Notes: generated by a model from the letters alone, not told the origin. 64,000 nucleotides of DNA from Methylococcus capsulatus (GCF_036864975.1 NZ_CP104311.1:503501-567500); one strand, 5' to 3'. Counted from the stretch's first letter, positions 27,894 to 37,967 are shown. Program-made: numbers and translations.

Positions 27894-28534
27894 CAGCGCC
27901 GCCTGCGCTCAGCCGCCGAAGAGGAGGTCGCGGCACCGTCGTCGAGATAGCGATAAGTCTTTACCAGCGCCGTCATGACCAGCCCCGCCTCCCCGCGCTT
28001 GGGGGCTGTGCCATCGACGGAACGTGAAGCGATCTTCACGTTATGGACGGTGACGATACGGGGAAGCGAGGCCAAGCCGCTCACGAAGGCTCCGAGCTCC
28101 ATGTAGGTGCCGACGACGCGGATCTCGATCGGGAGTTCGGCATAGAATTCCTTGGAAACCTCGCCGCCGGGCTTGAACAGTTCGAATTCGAGACCGCTCG
28201 CCAGGCCAGTCTGGGAAACATCCACCAGCAGATCGGGCACCTGGGTGCGGTCGGGAAGCTGCCTCAGCAAATCACCGAAGGTCTTCTCGATGTCCGCCAG
28301 CTGCAGTTTGTATTCTTCCAGGTTGACCGCCTTCTTTTGCTTGAGCTCGAAGGTCTCCTTGAGTTCCAGCTCCCTGCGCTGCTGAGCTTCCAGTTCGACC
28401 AGCTGGGCGCGGGTGTCGAGGTAATACCAGACGCTGGCGAGCACGGCGCTCAGTAGGCCGATGACGGCAAGTTTGACCGGCGTCGGCCAGGACCCCGCAT
28501 ACTCGAGGTCCCAGTTGATCTTAGCGAGGTTCAC
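27893..28534 (-). CDS. pilO: Type IV pilus inner-membrane protein PilO
   Basis: The 213-residue protein has one membrane helix (LAVIGLLSAVLASVWYYL), a coiled-coil (residues about 50-95) and a ferredoxin-like periplasmic domain (PDLLVDVSQTGLASGLEFELF, ELPIEIRVVGTYMELG). It pairs with PilN. The start is a GTG at 28532-28534 that overlaps the pilN stop as GTGA; the longer upstream frame is a shadow of pilN. Confidence 0.94.
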   Translation of the reverse strand: MNLAKINWDLEYAGSWPTPVKLAVIGLLSAVLASVWYYLDTRAQLVELEAQQRRELELKETFELKQKKAVNLEEYKLQLADIEKTFGDLLRQLPDRTQVPDLLVDVSQTGLASGLEFELFKPGGEVSKEFYAELPIEIRVVGTYMELGAFVSGLASLPRIVTVHNVKIASRSVDGTAPKRGEAGLVMTALVKTYRYLDDGAATSSSAAERRRR

Positions 28535-29130
28535 GGCGCCTTCTTCTCCGTCGGGAGCGGGTCCTCGCCGATCCGGCTCTTGGGACCCTGTTTCATCCGC
28601 AGGGTAAAGCGGCTGCCCCTTTCCTTGCCCCTTACCTGTCCATCCGGCTTGTTTTCGATGACCTCCAGGACTGGATCGTACAGCCACTCCGATCCCTCCA
28701 GATTCCGCATATAGGCGGAAACCCGGGCATTGGACTGCGCGATACCGTTGACCGTGATGGCGCGATCCTCCTGGGTCAGGTCCCGCAGGCGTACTCCTTC
28801 CGGCACCGTCCGCGCGATTTCATCGAACAGATGCACTTCTTCGGGCCGGCTCAACTGCAATTGCTGGATGATTTCCATCTTGGCCACCAGCCGGCTTTTC
28901 TTGGCTTCCATGTCCCGGATTTCGGCGATCTGGCGCTCCAGCGCCCCGATTTCGCCTTCGAGATACTGATTCCGCCGGCTCTGGCTGTCGATGGCGGCCC
29001 CAATCTGGGTCCGGACCAACAGCATCATTGCCCCTGTCAAGGCCAGGCCGAGCCCGGTCCAGATGGCGAACTCTTTCTGCCGTTCGCGCCGAAGAGCGGC
29101 GCGCCAGGGCAGGAGGTTGATGCGCGTCAT
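28531..29130 (-). CDS. pilN: Type IV pilus inner-membrane protein PilN
   Basis: The 199-residue protein begins MTRINLLPWR, the conserved cytoplasmic motif that binds PilM, followed by a membrane helix (ALTGAMMLLV) and a coiled-coil with a periplasmic domain. It overlaps pilM and pilO by four bases on each side, consistent with stoichiometric production of the alignment complex. Confidence 0.95.
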   Translation of the reverse strand: MTRINLLPWRAALRRERQKEFAIWTGLGLALTGAMMLLVRTQIGAAIDSQSRRNQYLEGEIGALERQIAEIRDMEAKKSRLVAKMEIIQQLQLSRPEEVHLFDEIARTVPEGVRLRDLTQEDRAITVNGIAQSNARVSAYMRNLEGSEWLYDPVLEVIENKPDGQVRGKERGSRFTLRMKQGPKSRIGEDPLPTEKKAP

Positions 29131-30191
29131 CGGTCGAAACTCCGCAGCGCCAGGCCGCAGGCCAGCATCAGGGCCGAAGCGTCGTAATTCAGCCGCTCCT
29201 GCCGCACCCGCCCTGAAAAACTCATGCTCCGGAAAGGATTGGCGACGACGGTGGGAACCTGCAATGCCGCCTCGACGTAACGGTCGATTTCCGGGATCAT
29301 GGCGCAGCCGCCGGCCAGCACCACCGCATCGAAGCCACGCTGAGCAGTGGACGAGAGATAGAACTGGAACGACCGGCGGATCTGCTGAACCAGAGCGTGC
29401 TTGAACGGCTCCAGCACTTCCTCTGCGTAGTTGCCGGGAAGGCTCCCCTCTTTCTTCGCCAGCCCCGCTTCCTCGTAGGTCAGACCGAAGCGCCGCTGGA
29501 TCTCGTCGGTGAGCTGCATGCCACCGAAACCCTGTTCCCGGGTATAGATGATCGAACCGTCGTGGATGACGTTGAGCGTGGTGGCCACGGCCCCCACGTC
29601 GGCCACGGCTACCGCCCGGTCGCGGAGGAGCGGCGGAAGCTGGTCCTTGACCAGCTCGAAGGCACGTTCGATGCCATAGGATTCGACATCGACGATTTCG
29701 ACGCCGAGCCCTGCGTTTTCCAGAACCGAGACCCGATCCTCCACGTTCTCCCGGCGGGTCGCCACCAAAAGCACATCCACCAGATCGGGGTTTTTCGTGC
29801 TCTTCCCCAGCACCTCAAAATCCAGACTGACCTCCTCCCTGGCATGAGGGATGTACTGGTCCGCCTCCAGTTCGATCTGCGCCTCGAGTTGGTCACCCTC
29901 CAGGTTAGCGGGGATGGTGAAGCGCTTAGTGATGACCACTGAGCCAGGCACTGCCACCACCGCGTGCCTGAGCGGGGTTCCCGACTGTTTGACCACCGCC
30001 CGTACCGCGGCCGACACATTGTCCGGCTCGGCAATGGTATTATCGACCACCGTGTTGCGGGGCAAAGGCACGACGCCGTAGCTTTCCACCTGGTAGCCGC
30101 CGTTCTTTCTGCTCAGTTCGAGCAGTTTGACCGCCGCCGCGCTGATGTCGATCCCCAGCAGAGGCGGTTTCTTCCTTCCGAAACCCCACAT
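29127..30191 (-). CDS. pilM: Type IV pilus assembly ATPase-like protein PilM
   Basis: The 354-residue actin-fold cytoplasmic protein starts MWGFGRKKPPLLGIDISAAAVKLLEL, then has VADVGAVATTLNV (phosphate-binding segment) and VLAGGCAMIPEIDRYVE. It binds the N-terminus of PilN and connects the pilus motor to the alignment complex. It is the first gene of the pilMNOPQ operon; the promoter must lie in the 242-base gap shared with divergent mrcA. Confidence 0.95.
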   Translation of the reverse strand: MWGFGRKKPPLLGIDISAAAVKLLELSRKNGGYQVESYGVVPLPRNTVVDNTIAEPDNVSAAVRAVVKQSGTPLRHAVVAVPGSVVITKRFTIPANLEGDQLEAQIELEADQYIPHAREEVSLDFEVLGKSTKNPDLVDVLLVATRRENVEDRVSVLENAGLGVEIVDVESYGIERAFELVKDQLPPLLRDRAVAVADVGAVATTLNVIHDGSIIYTREQGFGGMQLTDEIQRRFGLTYEEAGLAKKEGSLPGNYAEEVLEPFKHALVQQIRRSFQFYLSSTAQRGFDAVVLAGGCAMIPEIDRYVEAALQVPTVVANPFRSMSFSGRVRQERLNYDASALMLACGLALRSFDR

Positions 30192-30268
30192 GCCTGATAG
30201 TCACAAAAAAATCGAAAGAGGCGCGAGAAGCTGCGACATGCTACTGGAAAACAATATTATTGATAGTT

Positions 30269-30364
30269 CTAGGATACCCCAAAACGGGACCTGCTGGAGG
30301 ACGGTACCTAGCGATCGGCCGAAGAAGTCCGCCGGAGCGGTTCACTCCCTTCGGGCAACTGGAG
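30269..30364 (+). ncRNA. Candidate structured leader RNA ahead of mrcA
   Basis: In the gap between pilM and mrcA, CTAGGATACC (30269-30278) pairs with GGTACCTAG (30303-30311) with one bulged base. Next, GCCGAAG (30318-30324) pairs with CTTCGGGC (30349-30356), enclosing a GGAG/CTCC stem (30334-30337 with 30345-30348). The segment is rich in GGAC/GGAG loops and ends in ACTGGAG, about 70 bases before the mrcA start. I do not match it to a known riboswitch class. No T-run follows, so any control would act on translation. Confidence 0.35.
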
Positions 30365-30433
30365 TATCATGCAAACCTTAATAAATATAAGTCCGTTCCT
30401 TCTACAAAATCCTCTCCGGTGAACGCCTGTCGA

Positions 30434-32965
30434 ATGCCGACGGGACTTACCGCCATCGCCAAAACTAAAGTCGTGGCAATTTCATCCCGAAAGCCCAGAA
30501 GGCCCCGTTACTGGCTGGTGACGTTCGAAGTCATGCTGGTCGTTGCCCTGATCATCGCTCTGGGGCTGTTCGGGCTGTACCGCCATCTCGAACCGCAATT
30601 GCCGGACATCGCTGTATTGAAGGAGGTGCGCTATCAGATCCCGATGTCGGTCTACAGCCGCGACGGAAAGTTGATAGCGCAGTTCGGTGAAAAAAAGCGC
30701 AGCCCCGTCGCCATCAGTGACGTCCCTCCGGATCTAGTCCACGCCTTCATAGCCGCCGAAGACGACCGCTTCTATGACCACGTCGGGGTGGATTACCAGG
30801 GCATCCTGCGCGCCGTGCTCACCTTCGCCCGCACCGGCGAAAAACGCCAGGGCGGCAGCACGATCACCATGCAGGTCGCGCGCAACTTCTTCCTGAGCAG
30901 TGAGAAGACCTTTCTCCGTAAGGTCAAGGAAATCATGCTGGCGATCCGGATCGATTCGGAACTGCCCAAAGACCAGATTCTCGAACTCTATCTGAACAAG
31001 ATTTATTTCGGCCAGCACGCCTACGGCATCGAGGCGGCGGCCCAGGTGTACTACGGTAAACATGTGGGCGAGCTGACCCTCGGTGAGATGGCGATGATCG
31101 CAGGACTCCCCAAGGCACCGTCCGCCTTCAATCCGGTCGCCAACCCCGAACGGGCGCAGATCCGCCGCAACTACGTGCTGCGGCGCATGCGCAAGCTACG
31201 CTTCATCACCGATGAGGCCTACCAGAAAGCCCTGAATGAACCGATCACCGCCCGCATCCATACCCGTCCCATCGAACTGGATGCTCCCTACGTCGCCGAG
31301 ATGGTACGCGCAGAGATGTATCAGCAATATGGCGAGGATGCCTACGAGAGCGGTTACGCGGTCTACACCACCATCGACAGCCATGCGCAACGGGCGGCGG
31401 AATCGGCACTGCAGTCGGGCTTGCGAAGCTACGACGAAAGGCACGGCTACCGCAAAGCCAAGGTTCACATTGATCTCAAGCAGGTGAAAGCCAAGTCAGC
31501 GTGGAACCAGATACTGGAAGACCAAGGGCCCGCAGGCGACACTGTCCCGGCGCTGGTGCTCACCGTCACCGACACGGCCGCGGGGCTCTATACCGTGAAT
31601 CACGGCGAACCCGAACTCTCCTACGACGCCGTCCGCTGGGCCAAGCCGTTCATCAGTGTCGACGCCCATGGCGCACCTCCCCCGTCGGTCAAGGAAGTGC
31701 TCAAGCCCGGTGACGTGATCCGCATTCGCAAGAACGCGGAAGGCCACTGGGTGCTGACCCAGATCCCGAAGGTCCAGGGTGCATTGGTCGAACTGGATGC
31801 CGACAGCGGCGCCATCATCGCCGTCGCCGGTGGTTTCGACTATCGTCTCAGCAAGTTCAACCGCGCCACCCAGGGCCAACGCCAGCCCGGCTCAGGGTTT
31901 AAGCCGGTGGTGTATGCCGCCGCCTTGGAATCGGGGTTCACTCCAGCGAGTGTGGTCAACGACTCTCCGCTATCCTTTCCGGACCCCGCGTCCCCGGGGG
32001 GAATATGGCGGCCACACAACTACTCGATGAAATATGCCGGCCCCACCCCCTTGCGGGAGGCCCTGGCCAAATCGCGCAACATGGTGTCCATCCGCCTGCT
32101 GCGTGCGGTCGGTCTGCCCAAAGTGATCGAGCTGGCCGAAAAATTCGGCTTCACGCCAGAGGAGCTGCCCCGCTCATTCACGCTCGCGCTGGGTTCCGGC
32201 ACTGCATCCCCGCTTCGGATGGCCCAGGTCTATGCCGTCTTCGCCAACGGCGGTTATCGCGTCGACCCCTTCCTCATCAGTCGCATCGAAACCCAAAACG
32301 GCCGGCTGCTGTATCAGGCCACGCCAGCCCTCGCCTGCCTGGACTGCGCCGACGGAAGATCCACGACGAACCGGGCGAAAAGGGTCATCTCGGCAGAAGT
32401 CCATTACATGATGCATTCCATGCTGCAGGATGTGGTTCGCCGGGGCACCGCCACCAAAGCGCGGGAGCTCGGACGTTCCGATCTGGCGGGCAAGACCGGC
32501 ACCACCAATCAGTACCGCGACGCCTGGTTCAACGGCTACGTGCCCGGCCTCGTCACGGTGGCCTGGGTAGGATTCGACTCGTACCAGACCCTCGGCGACA
32601 AGGAAACCGGCGGACAAACCGCGCTGCCCATCTGGATGGAATTTATGAAGGAAATACTGCGCGACGTTCCCGAGCGCAAATTTCCCCAGCCTGCCGGGAT
32701 CATGTCTGCTCGGGTCGATCCCGCAACCGGCAACCGCCTGCCCGCCAGCATCCCCGGCGGGATCGTGGAAATGGTGCCACGGCCGACGCCCCCTCCCGCC
32801 TTCAACGCCACTAGTGAGGAACCCGAAGCCGCCTCCGAGGAATCCCGGGCCGATGCTTCAGCCGCGGCGGCACCGGAATCTGCCCTCCCGGGCGATGAAG
32901 AAGTCGAGGAAGCTCCACCCATGCGGCCGGCGGAAACGCCAAAGCCGATGGAATCCTTGTTTTGA
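30434..32965 (+). CDS. mrcA: Penicillin-binding protein 1A (bifunctional transglycosylase/transpeptidase)
   Basis: The 843-residue class A PBP has a membrane anchor (VMLVVALIIALGLFGLYRHLEPQLP), a GT51 glycosyltransferase domain (AAEDDRFYDHVGVD, KRQGGSTITMQVARNFFLS), an OB-like insert and a transpeptidase domain with the catalytic SGFK (from RQPGSGFKPVVYAA), SRN and KTGTT. The acidic, alanine-rich tail (residues 780-843) is low complexity. The start is unsure; ATG 30434 gives a length close to that of E. coli PBP1A (850), while GTG 30419 and later GTGs are possible. It polymerises and crosslinks peptidoglycan. It is divergent from pilMNOPQ, a common gammaproteobacterial arrangement. Confidence 0.95.
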   Translation: MPTGLTAIAKTKVVAISSRKPRRPRYWLVTFEVMLVVALIIALGLFGLYRHLEPQLPDIAVLKEVRYQIPMSVYSRDGKLIAQFGEKKRSPVAISDVPPDLVHAFIAAEDDRFYDHVGVDYQGILRAVLTFARTGEKRQGGSTITMQVARNFFLSSEKTFLRKVKEIMLAIRIDSELPKDQILELYLNKIYFGQHAYGIEAAAQVYYGKHVGELTLGEMAMIAGLPKAPSAFNPVANPERAQIRRNYVLRRMRKLRFITDEAYQKALNEPITARIHTRPIELDAPYVAEMVRAEMYQQYGEDAYESGYAVYTTIDSHAQRAAESALQSGLRSYDERHGYRKAKVHIDLKQVKAKSAWNQILEDQGPAGDTVPALVLTVTDTAAGLYTVNHGEPELSYDAVRWAKPFISVDAHGAPPPSVKEVLKPGDVIRIRKNAEGHWVLTQIPKVQGALVELDADSGAIIAVAGGFDYRLSKFNRATQGQRQPGSGFKPVVYAAALESGFTPASVVNDSPLSFPDPASPGGIWRPHNYSMKYAGPTPLREALAKSRNMVSIRLLRAVGLPKVIELAEKFGFTPEELPRSFTLALGSGTASPLRMAQVYAVFANGGYRVDPFLISRIETQNGRLLYQATPALACLDCADGRSTTNRAKRVISAEVHYMMHSMLQDVVRRGTATKARELGRSDLAGKTGTTNQYRDAWFNGYVPGLVTVAWVGFDSYQTLGDKETGGQTALPIWMEFMKEILRDVPERKFPQPAGIMSARVDPATGNRLPASIPGGIVEMVPRPTPPPAFNATSEEPEAASEESRADASAAAAPESALPGDEEVEEAPPMRPAETPKPMESLF

Positions 32966-32980
32966 AGACGGGAACGGAAC

Positions 32981-33592
32981 GTGAAAACCAGGCAGAAAAC
33001 ACGCGCTCACCTGGCCTGGGCGGCTGCCCGCCTGATGGCCGAGCAAGGCATCGACAACCCCCAGCTGGCGCTGAACAAGGCTGTTGCGCGGTTTGGCCCG
33101 ATCGATAAACACCGATTGCCGGAACCGGAGGAAATCGACGCCGCCCTGATCGAGTACAACCGGCTGTTCCGGCCGGCCACTCAGAACGCCGAGCTGGCCA
33201 GGCAGCGTGTCCTGGCTCTGGAAGCCATGGAGTTTCTCGCGGAGTTCGATCCGCGCCTCACCGGCGCGGCGCTGGAGGGGACCGCCGGCCGGCACAGTGT
33301 GATCACACTACAGGTGTTTGCGGATGCGCCAGAAGAAGTCATGCGCAAACTGCTCGACGCCCATTTACCGTTCCGCGAAACCTCCTGCCGATGCCGCCTC
33401 CGGGGTGAGAACACGGCATTCCCCGCACTGTCGTTCTACGTGGACGAGACACCGATGGAACTGTGCATCTTCCCGGCTACGCCGGCCGGGCGGGCTGCCG
33501 CCGCGGGCAACAGGGAAGGTGCGGCATCGATACGGGAACTGCGCACCCTGCTCGGGAAACCGGCCGGCACGGGAAACGGGGAGAGGGGCTGA
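32981..33592 (+). CDS. Conserved hypothetical protein
   Basis: The 203-residue soluble protein follows mrcA by 15 bases. RPATQNAELARQRVLALEAMEFLAEFDPRLTGAALEGTAGRHS resembles a group of proteobacterial hypotheticals that look nucleotidyltransferase-like (a conserved G-x-A-L-x-GTA-x-RHS stretch), and VITLQVFADAPEEV could be the next strand. That fold assignment is from memory and weak. It has no signal or membrane segment. Confidence 0.75.
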   Translation: MKTRQKTRAHLAWAAARLMAEQGIDNPQLALNKAVARFGPIDKHRLPEPEEIDAALIEYNRLFRPATQNAELARQRVLALEAMEFLAEFDPRLTGAALEGTAGRHSVITLQVFADAPEEVMRKLLDAHLPFRETSCRCRLRGENTAFPALSFYVDETPMELCIFPATPAGRAAAAGNREGAASIRELRTLLGKPAGTGNGERG

Positions 33593-33633
33593 GCCCCGCA
33601 CGAGCAGCGGCTGCCCGCCCTGCCCCCCTTTCG

Positions 33634-33837
33634 TCAGCCGCGGCCGTATTTGCGGCGGAATTTGTCGACGCGTCCGGCGGTATCGACGATCTTCTGCTTG
33701 CCCGTATAGAATGGATGGCAGGCCGAGCAGACTTCGACGTGGAAATCCTTGCCCACCGTGGATCGGGTTTCGAAGGTGTTTCCGCAACTGCAGCTTACGG
33801 TCACCGTCGTGTATTCTGGATGGATGTCTGGCTTCAT
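33634..33837 (-). CDS. rpmE: 50S ribosomal protein L31 (zinc-binding form)
   Basis: The 67-residue protein [20 protein letters not shown]...[13 protein letters not shown] is L31. Cysteines 16, 18, 37 and 40 form the zinc site, so this is the C+ form rather than the zinc-independent paralogue. The ATG at 33835-33837 is chosen by comparison with the family; the open frame continues far upstream as a shadow of xth. Confidence 0.97.
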   Translation of the reverse strand: MKPDIHPEYTTVTVSCSCGNTFETRSTVGKDFHVEVCSACHPFYTGKQKIVDTAGRVDKFRRKYGRG

Positions 33838-33939
33838 GGTACGAGATACTCCAAGGGGCTCGAACGGACGAAATCTGGCATGGTACTGTAATCGGATCAT
33901 CGCAGCAAGCCGCACCGCCCGACACTCCCTGACCCGTCC

Positions 33940-34713
33940 ATGAGAATCATCACCCTGAACGTGAACGGCATCCGCTCGGCCGCCCGCAAGGGCTTTTTCG
34001 ACTGGCTGCCGAAGCAGAATGCCGACATCGTCTGTCTGCAGGAAATCAAAGCCCGGACAGCGCAGCTCAACGACGAGCTGTTCTGGCCGGAAGGCTATGC
34101 CTGCTATTACCTGGAAGCCGAGAAGAAAGGCTACAGCGGCGTGGCCCTTTACGCCGCCAAGGAACCCGACGAAGTGATCCAGGGACTGGGGTGGGACGAC
34201 ATGGACGCGGAAGGGCGCTACCTGGAGGCCCGCTTCGGCACGCTGAGCGTGGTGTCCCTCTACATTCCCTCGGGTTCGACCAGCGAGGAGCGCCAAAGCG
34301 TCAAGTTCAGCTTCCTCGACCGCTTCCTCCCCTTTCTGGACGAATGCGCCCGTTCCGGCCGACAGTACATTTTCTGCGGCGACTGGAACATCGCCCACAA
34401 GCCCATCGACCTTAAGAACTGGCGTTCGAACCAAAAGAATTCCGGTTTTCTGCCGGAGGAGCGCGCCTGGCTGGACCGGGTGTTCGAGGAAAGGGGCTGG
34501 GTCGATGCCTTCCGCGTGGTGAATCCTGAACCGGAGCAGTACACCTGGTGGTCCAACCGCGGGCAGGCCTGGGCCAAGAACGTCGGATGGCGCATCGACT
34601 ACCAAGTCGTCAGTCCTGCCCTGCGTGGTCTGATCCGCTCCGCAGCGATTTACAAGGACGAACGTTTTTCCGACCACGCGCCGCTTACGATCGACTATGA
34701 CCTCGCCTTCTGA
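33940..34713 (+). CDS. xth: Exodeoxyribonuclease III family AP endonuclease
   Basis: The 257-residue enzyme begins [19 protein letters not shown] and has CLQEIKA (metal-binding Glu), [34 protein letters not shown] and [10 protein letters not shown], the full set of exonuclease III motifs. It incises abasic sites and removes 3' blocks in base excision repair. It overlaps the following transporter gene by 17 bases. Confidence 0.94.
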   Translation: MRIITLNVNGIRSAARKGFFDWLPKQNADIVCLQEIKARTAQLNDELFWPEGYACYYLEAEKKGYSGVALYAAKEPDEVIQGLGWDDMDAEGRYLEARFGTLSVVSLYIPSGSTSEERQSVKFSFLDRFLPFLDECARSGRQYIFCGDWNIAHKPIDLKNWRSNQKNSGFLPEERAWLDRVFEERGWVDAFRVVNPEPEQYTWWSNRGQAWAKNVGWRIDYQVVSPALRGLIRSAAIYKDERFSDHAPLTIDYDLAF

Positions 34714-35926
34714 ACCGATCGCGCGCAGCATTCTGAACGGCCGTATGCTGGCCGCCTTCGCCATGGGCTTCTATAGCGGCGCCCCACTGCTTCTCACCGG
34801 TTCGGTGCTGCTGGCCTGGATGAAGGAGCGCGGTATCGATCTGACCACCATCGGCCTATTCGCTCTGGTCGGCCTGCCCTACACCCTCAAATTCCTGTGG
34901 GCGCCGGTGTTCGACCGCTTTCACTGGCCTCGGCTGGGGCGGCGGCGCGGCTGGCTGCTGCTGATGCAGCTCCTGCTGGCGGTGTCGATCGCCGGGCTTG
35001 CGATATACGGTCCGGGGGCATCGGCACCGATACTGGCGGCACTGGCGCTGGCCGTCGCCTTCTTTTCCGCCTCGCAGGACACCCTGATCGATGCCTACCG
35101 GCGCGAAAGCCTGCACGATCGCGAACAGGGCCTGGGCGCCTCGCTCTATGTCAACGGCTATCGCTTGGGCATGCTGTTGGCATCGGGCGGCGGCCTGATC
35201 CTGGCCGATTGGATCGGTTTTTCCGACACGTACGGCCTGATGGCGGTTTTGATGGCCTCCGGCATCCTCGTGACCTTGCTACTCCCGGAAGCCGCCTCAA
35301 GCGAAGCTCACCCGAACAGCCTGAAAGACGCTGTTGTGCTGCCTTTCGTCGAATTCTTCCGGCGCAGCGAGGCCGTTTGGATCCTGCTGTTCATCCTGCT
35401 GTACAAGCTGGGCGATACCGTGGCCGGGCAGATGACCACGCCGTTCTACCTGGAAATGGGCTTCAGCAAGACCGAGATCGGCGCGGTGGTCAAACTATTC
35501 GGCTTCTGGGCCACGGTGCTCGGCGGCCTGGCCGGCGGCGCGCTGATCCTGCGCTACGGCATCTACCGCACGCTGTGGCAATTCGGCCTGCTGCAGCTCC
35601 TTTCCACCGCCGCCTTCGCCGTACTGGTGCACACCGGCCCGCAGTTGCCGGCCCTGACCGCGGTGATCAGTTTCGAGAATCTGTCCGCAGGCATGGGCAC
35701 GGCCGCCTTCATCGCCTTCATGGCCAACCAGACCGACCGCCGCTTCACCGCCACCCAATATGCGCTGCTGTCCAGCCTGATGGGCGTGCCGCGCGTGATC
35801 GCCGCCGCCCCCTCCGGCTGGCTGGCCACGACCGTCGGCTGGCAGAACTTCTTCATCCTCTGTGCCCTGTTCGCCATACCCGGCCTACTGGTGCTGCCCC
35901 GGTTCCGGAGCTGGCTGGCCGACTGA
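34697..35926 (+). CDS. ampG: AmpG-like muropeptide permease (MFS)
   Basis: The 409-residue membrane protein has about 12 hydrophobic segments. [59 protein letters not shown] and the last-third repeat [30 protein letters not shown] are characteristic of AmpG, which imports anhydromuropeptides for cell-wall recycling. An insertion sequence begins four bases after the TGA, so the gene is intact but its native downstream region has been replaced. Confidence 0.92.
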   Translation: MTSPSEPIARSILNGRMLAAFAMGFYSGAPLLLTGSVLLAWMKERGIDLTTIGLFALVGLPYTLKFLWAPVFDRFHWPRLGRRRGWLLLMQLLLAVSIAGLAIYGPGASAPILAALALAVAFFSASQDTLIDAYRRESLHDREQGLGASLYVNGYRLGMLLASGGGLILADWIGFSDTYGLMAVLMASGILVTLLLPEAASSEAHPNSLKDAVVLPFVEFFRRSEAVWILLFILLYKLGDTVAGQMTTPFYLEMGFSKTEIGAVVKLFGFWATVLGGLAGGALILRYGIYRTLWQFGLLQLLSTAAFAVLVHTGPQLPALTAVISFENLSAGMGTAAFIAFMANQTDRRFTATQYALLSSLMGVPRVIAAAPSGWLATTVGWQNFFILCALFAIPGLLVLPRFRSWLAD

Positions 35927-35929
35927 AAA

Positions 35930-36309
35930 TGATCTGGCAAGAGTTTTCCGGACACAAGGTCAGGCAGCTTTTCGGTGCAGTGTGTCGAACTCGGCAGGCG
36001 TTCGATAACCGAGTGTCGAATGCTTGCGCTGCCGGTTATAAAACACTTCGATGTACTCGAAGATCTCTTGCTTGGCTTGCTCCCGGGTCTCGAAACGGCG
36101 CTGATGGATCAGCTCCGTTTGGAGGGTAGGGAAGAAGCTCTCGGCCGGTGCGTTGTCCCAGCAGTTGCCCTTGCGGCTCATGCTGCAGACGTAGCCCTGG
36201 TCCTTCAGCAGCGCCTGGAAGCGGCCTGAGGCGTACTGGCTGCCGCGATCCGAATGCACCAGCAGGCCCTTGCCGGGCCGGCGGCGCCAGCGGGCCATCT
36301 GCAGGGCAG
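35930..36309 (-). mobile_element. IS3-family element remnant, copy 1 (3' end of orfB)
   Basis: The minus strand encodes the C-terminal part of an IS3-family integrase-type transposase: ALQMARWRRRPGKGLLVHSD, RGSQYASGRFQALLKDQGY, SMSRKGNCWDNAPAESFF, EVFYNRQRKHSTLGYRTP, ending at 35960. The element edge with GAGTTTTCCGGACAC is at about 35930. The 5' part is missing; coding similarity stops near 36309 where the IS1380-family element begins. Bases 35930-36295 recur, apparently without change, at 41186-41551. Confidence 0.85.
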
Positions 36310-36313
36310 CTAG

Positions 36314-37881
36314 CCCGGATATTTCATGAGGGAAGGGCGGCGGAACCTGAAAGTCCTTAAAATTCAAGCGCCTAAGTTGAATTAGAGGAGGTTCCACCGT
36401 GACAGATTGTACCGAACAAATTGAGCTGTTTGCGCCGGTGGGGTGTCGCTGGGTGGAAGTGAAATTCGAGGGAGGCGACGTGACCAGCGATGCGGGCGTG
36501 CTGTTGTTGCGGCAGGTTGATCGGCGGATCGGTCTTTTGCAGCGTGTGGCCGAGCGCCTGCCTGACCCTCGTGATCCGAACCGCTGCCGCCATTCTCTGC
36601 TGCACTTGCTTCGACAACGGGTGTATGGGTTGTGCCAAGGCTATGAAGACCTCGATGATCATGACACCTGGCGCCATGACCTGGCCTTGCAGACGTCCTG
36701 CGAACGGGTGTCACCGGGAGCGTCCAGCCCGACGTTGTGTCGGTTGGAGAACCGCATGGATCGGTTGACGGCCAAGGTGATCCATGAGGTTTTCCTGGAG
36801 CCATTCATCGCCTCGTTCGAGACACCACCGGATCGGCTGATTCTGGATTTCGATGCCACTGACGATCCGGTTCATGGAGCTCAGGAGGGGCGATTCTTTC
36901 ATGGCTACTATGACCAGTACTGCTTTTTGCCTCTTTACGTGTTCTGCGGTAATCAGCTGTTGGTTGCCTATCTTCGCCCGTCGAAGATCGACGCGGCTCG
37001 GCATGCTGGGGCGATCCTGAAGTGCTTGGTGCAACGGCTTCGCGCCGTCTGGCCCGAAGTGACTCTCCTCTTCCGCGCGGATTCCGGTTTTTGTCGGCGG
37101 CGGATTCTGGGCTGGTGCGAGCGGAACGGGGTGGGGTATCTCGTGGGTCTGGCTAAAAATTCCCGGCTCATGAAACAGGCCGAACCCTGGCGGCAGGAAG
37201 CGCAGGCCCGGTTTGCGGCTCAGTCCGAAAAACAACGGGTCTTTGGCGAAATGGCCTATGCCGCCGGCACCTGGAAACATCCACGCCGGGTGATCGTCAA
37301 AGCCGAGCACGGCCCGAAGGGCGAGAACCCCCGGTTTCTGGTCACGAATCGGGAGGGAGAACCTCAAGCGCTCTACGAGGACGTGTATTGCGCTCGAGGA
37401 GACATGGAGAATCGGATCAAGGAGCAGCAGTTGGGCCTGTTCGCCGACCGCACCAGTTGCCATCATTGGTGGGCGAATCAGTTCCGTCTGCTCCTGGCCT
37501 CGCTCGGTTATATTCTGCTGGAGACCCTCCGCCGCCTCGGGCTCGCTGGTCCCGAACTGGCGTCTGCCCAGTGCGCAACCCTTCGAGTCAGGCTCCTCAA
37601 AGTCGGCGGCGTGGTTCTACGCAATACCCGCCGCATCCGATTCCTCCTGCCTGATGCCTACCCCTGGCAAGACCTCTTCTGGCGTGTGGCCGAACGCTTT
37701 GCATCCGGATAGGCTCAGCGGAGTGCGCCCCGGGCACGCTGACACCCCAGGGGTAGGGGGAAGTCTGTCTATTGGTTCACCCATTGACCCCAAATCGCGC
37801 CCAATCGCCGTTGACGACCCTCCGGTCAGCACCATGCTCGGTTTTGTAGGCGTCGTGTGGTGAGGTGATGAAATATCCGGG
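36314..37881 (+). mobile_element. IS1380-family insertion sequence with terminal inverted repeats
   Basis: The left end CCCGGATATTTCAT (36314-36327) is the exact inverse of the right end ATGAAATATCCGGG (37868-37881), enclosing one transposase gene. The flanking bases are CTAG on the left and TTAG on the right, so a perfect four-base target duplication is not present; the right flank is not IS3 sequence, so the element lies at a rearrangement joint. Bases 37713-37881 hold no gene. Confidence 0.85.
36399..37712 (+). CDS. IS1380-family transposase
   Basis: The 437-residue DDE transposase starts at GTG 36399 behind GAGGAGG. Residues 22-60 (KFEGGDVTSDAGVLLLRQVD), RVYGLCQGYEDLDDHDTWRHD, the catalytic LILDFDATDDPVHG and LLFRADSGFCRRRIL, and ARGDMENRIKEQQLGLFADR match IS1380-family enzymes. 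The frame is intact, so the element may still be active. Confidence 0.92.
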   Translation: MTDCTEQIELFAPVGCRWVEVKFEGGDVTSDAGVLLLRQVDRRIGLLQRVAERLPDPRDPNRCRHSLLHLLRQRVYGLCQGYEDLDDHDTWRHDLALQTSCERVSPGASSPTLCRLENRMDRLTAKVIHEVFLEPFIASFETPPDRLILDFDATDDPVHGAQEGRFFHGYYDQYCFLPLYVFCGNQLLVAYLRPSKIDAARHAGAILKCLVQRLRAVWPEVTLLFRADSGFCRRRILGWCERNGVGYLVGLAKNSRLMKQAEPWRQEAQARFAAQSEKQRVFGEMAYAAGTWKHPRRVIVKAEHGPKGENPRFLVTNREGEPQALYEDVYCARGDMENRIKEQQLGLFADRTSCHHWWANQFRLLLASLGYILLETLRRLGLAGPELASAQCATLRVRLLKVGGVVLRNTRRIRFLLPDAYPWQDLFWRVAERFASG

Positions 37882-37967
37882 TTAGTGGCCTGTGGACTGC
37901 TGAAGATAGCTTACGACTTGACGCTGTGGTCGGCCTTTCGGAGATTCAGGGAAAAGCTGTAGCCAGC

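Noticed and set aside
33634-34764. 376-codon minus-strand frame that includes rpmE
   Set aside because: Only the last 67 codons match L31; the upstream part is antisense to xth, so the start was placed at 33837.
36314-37881. A perfect target-site duplication for the IS1380-family element
   Set aside because: The flanks are CTAG and TTAG, which differ at one base, and the right flank does not continue the IS3 sequence; the joint looks rearranged.
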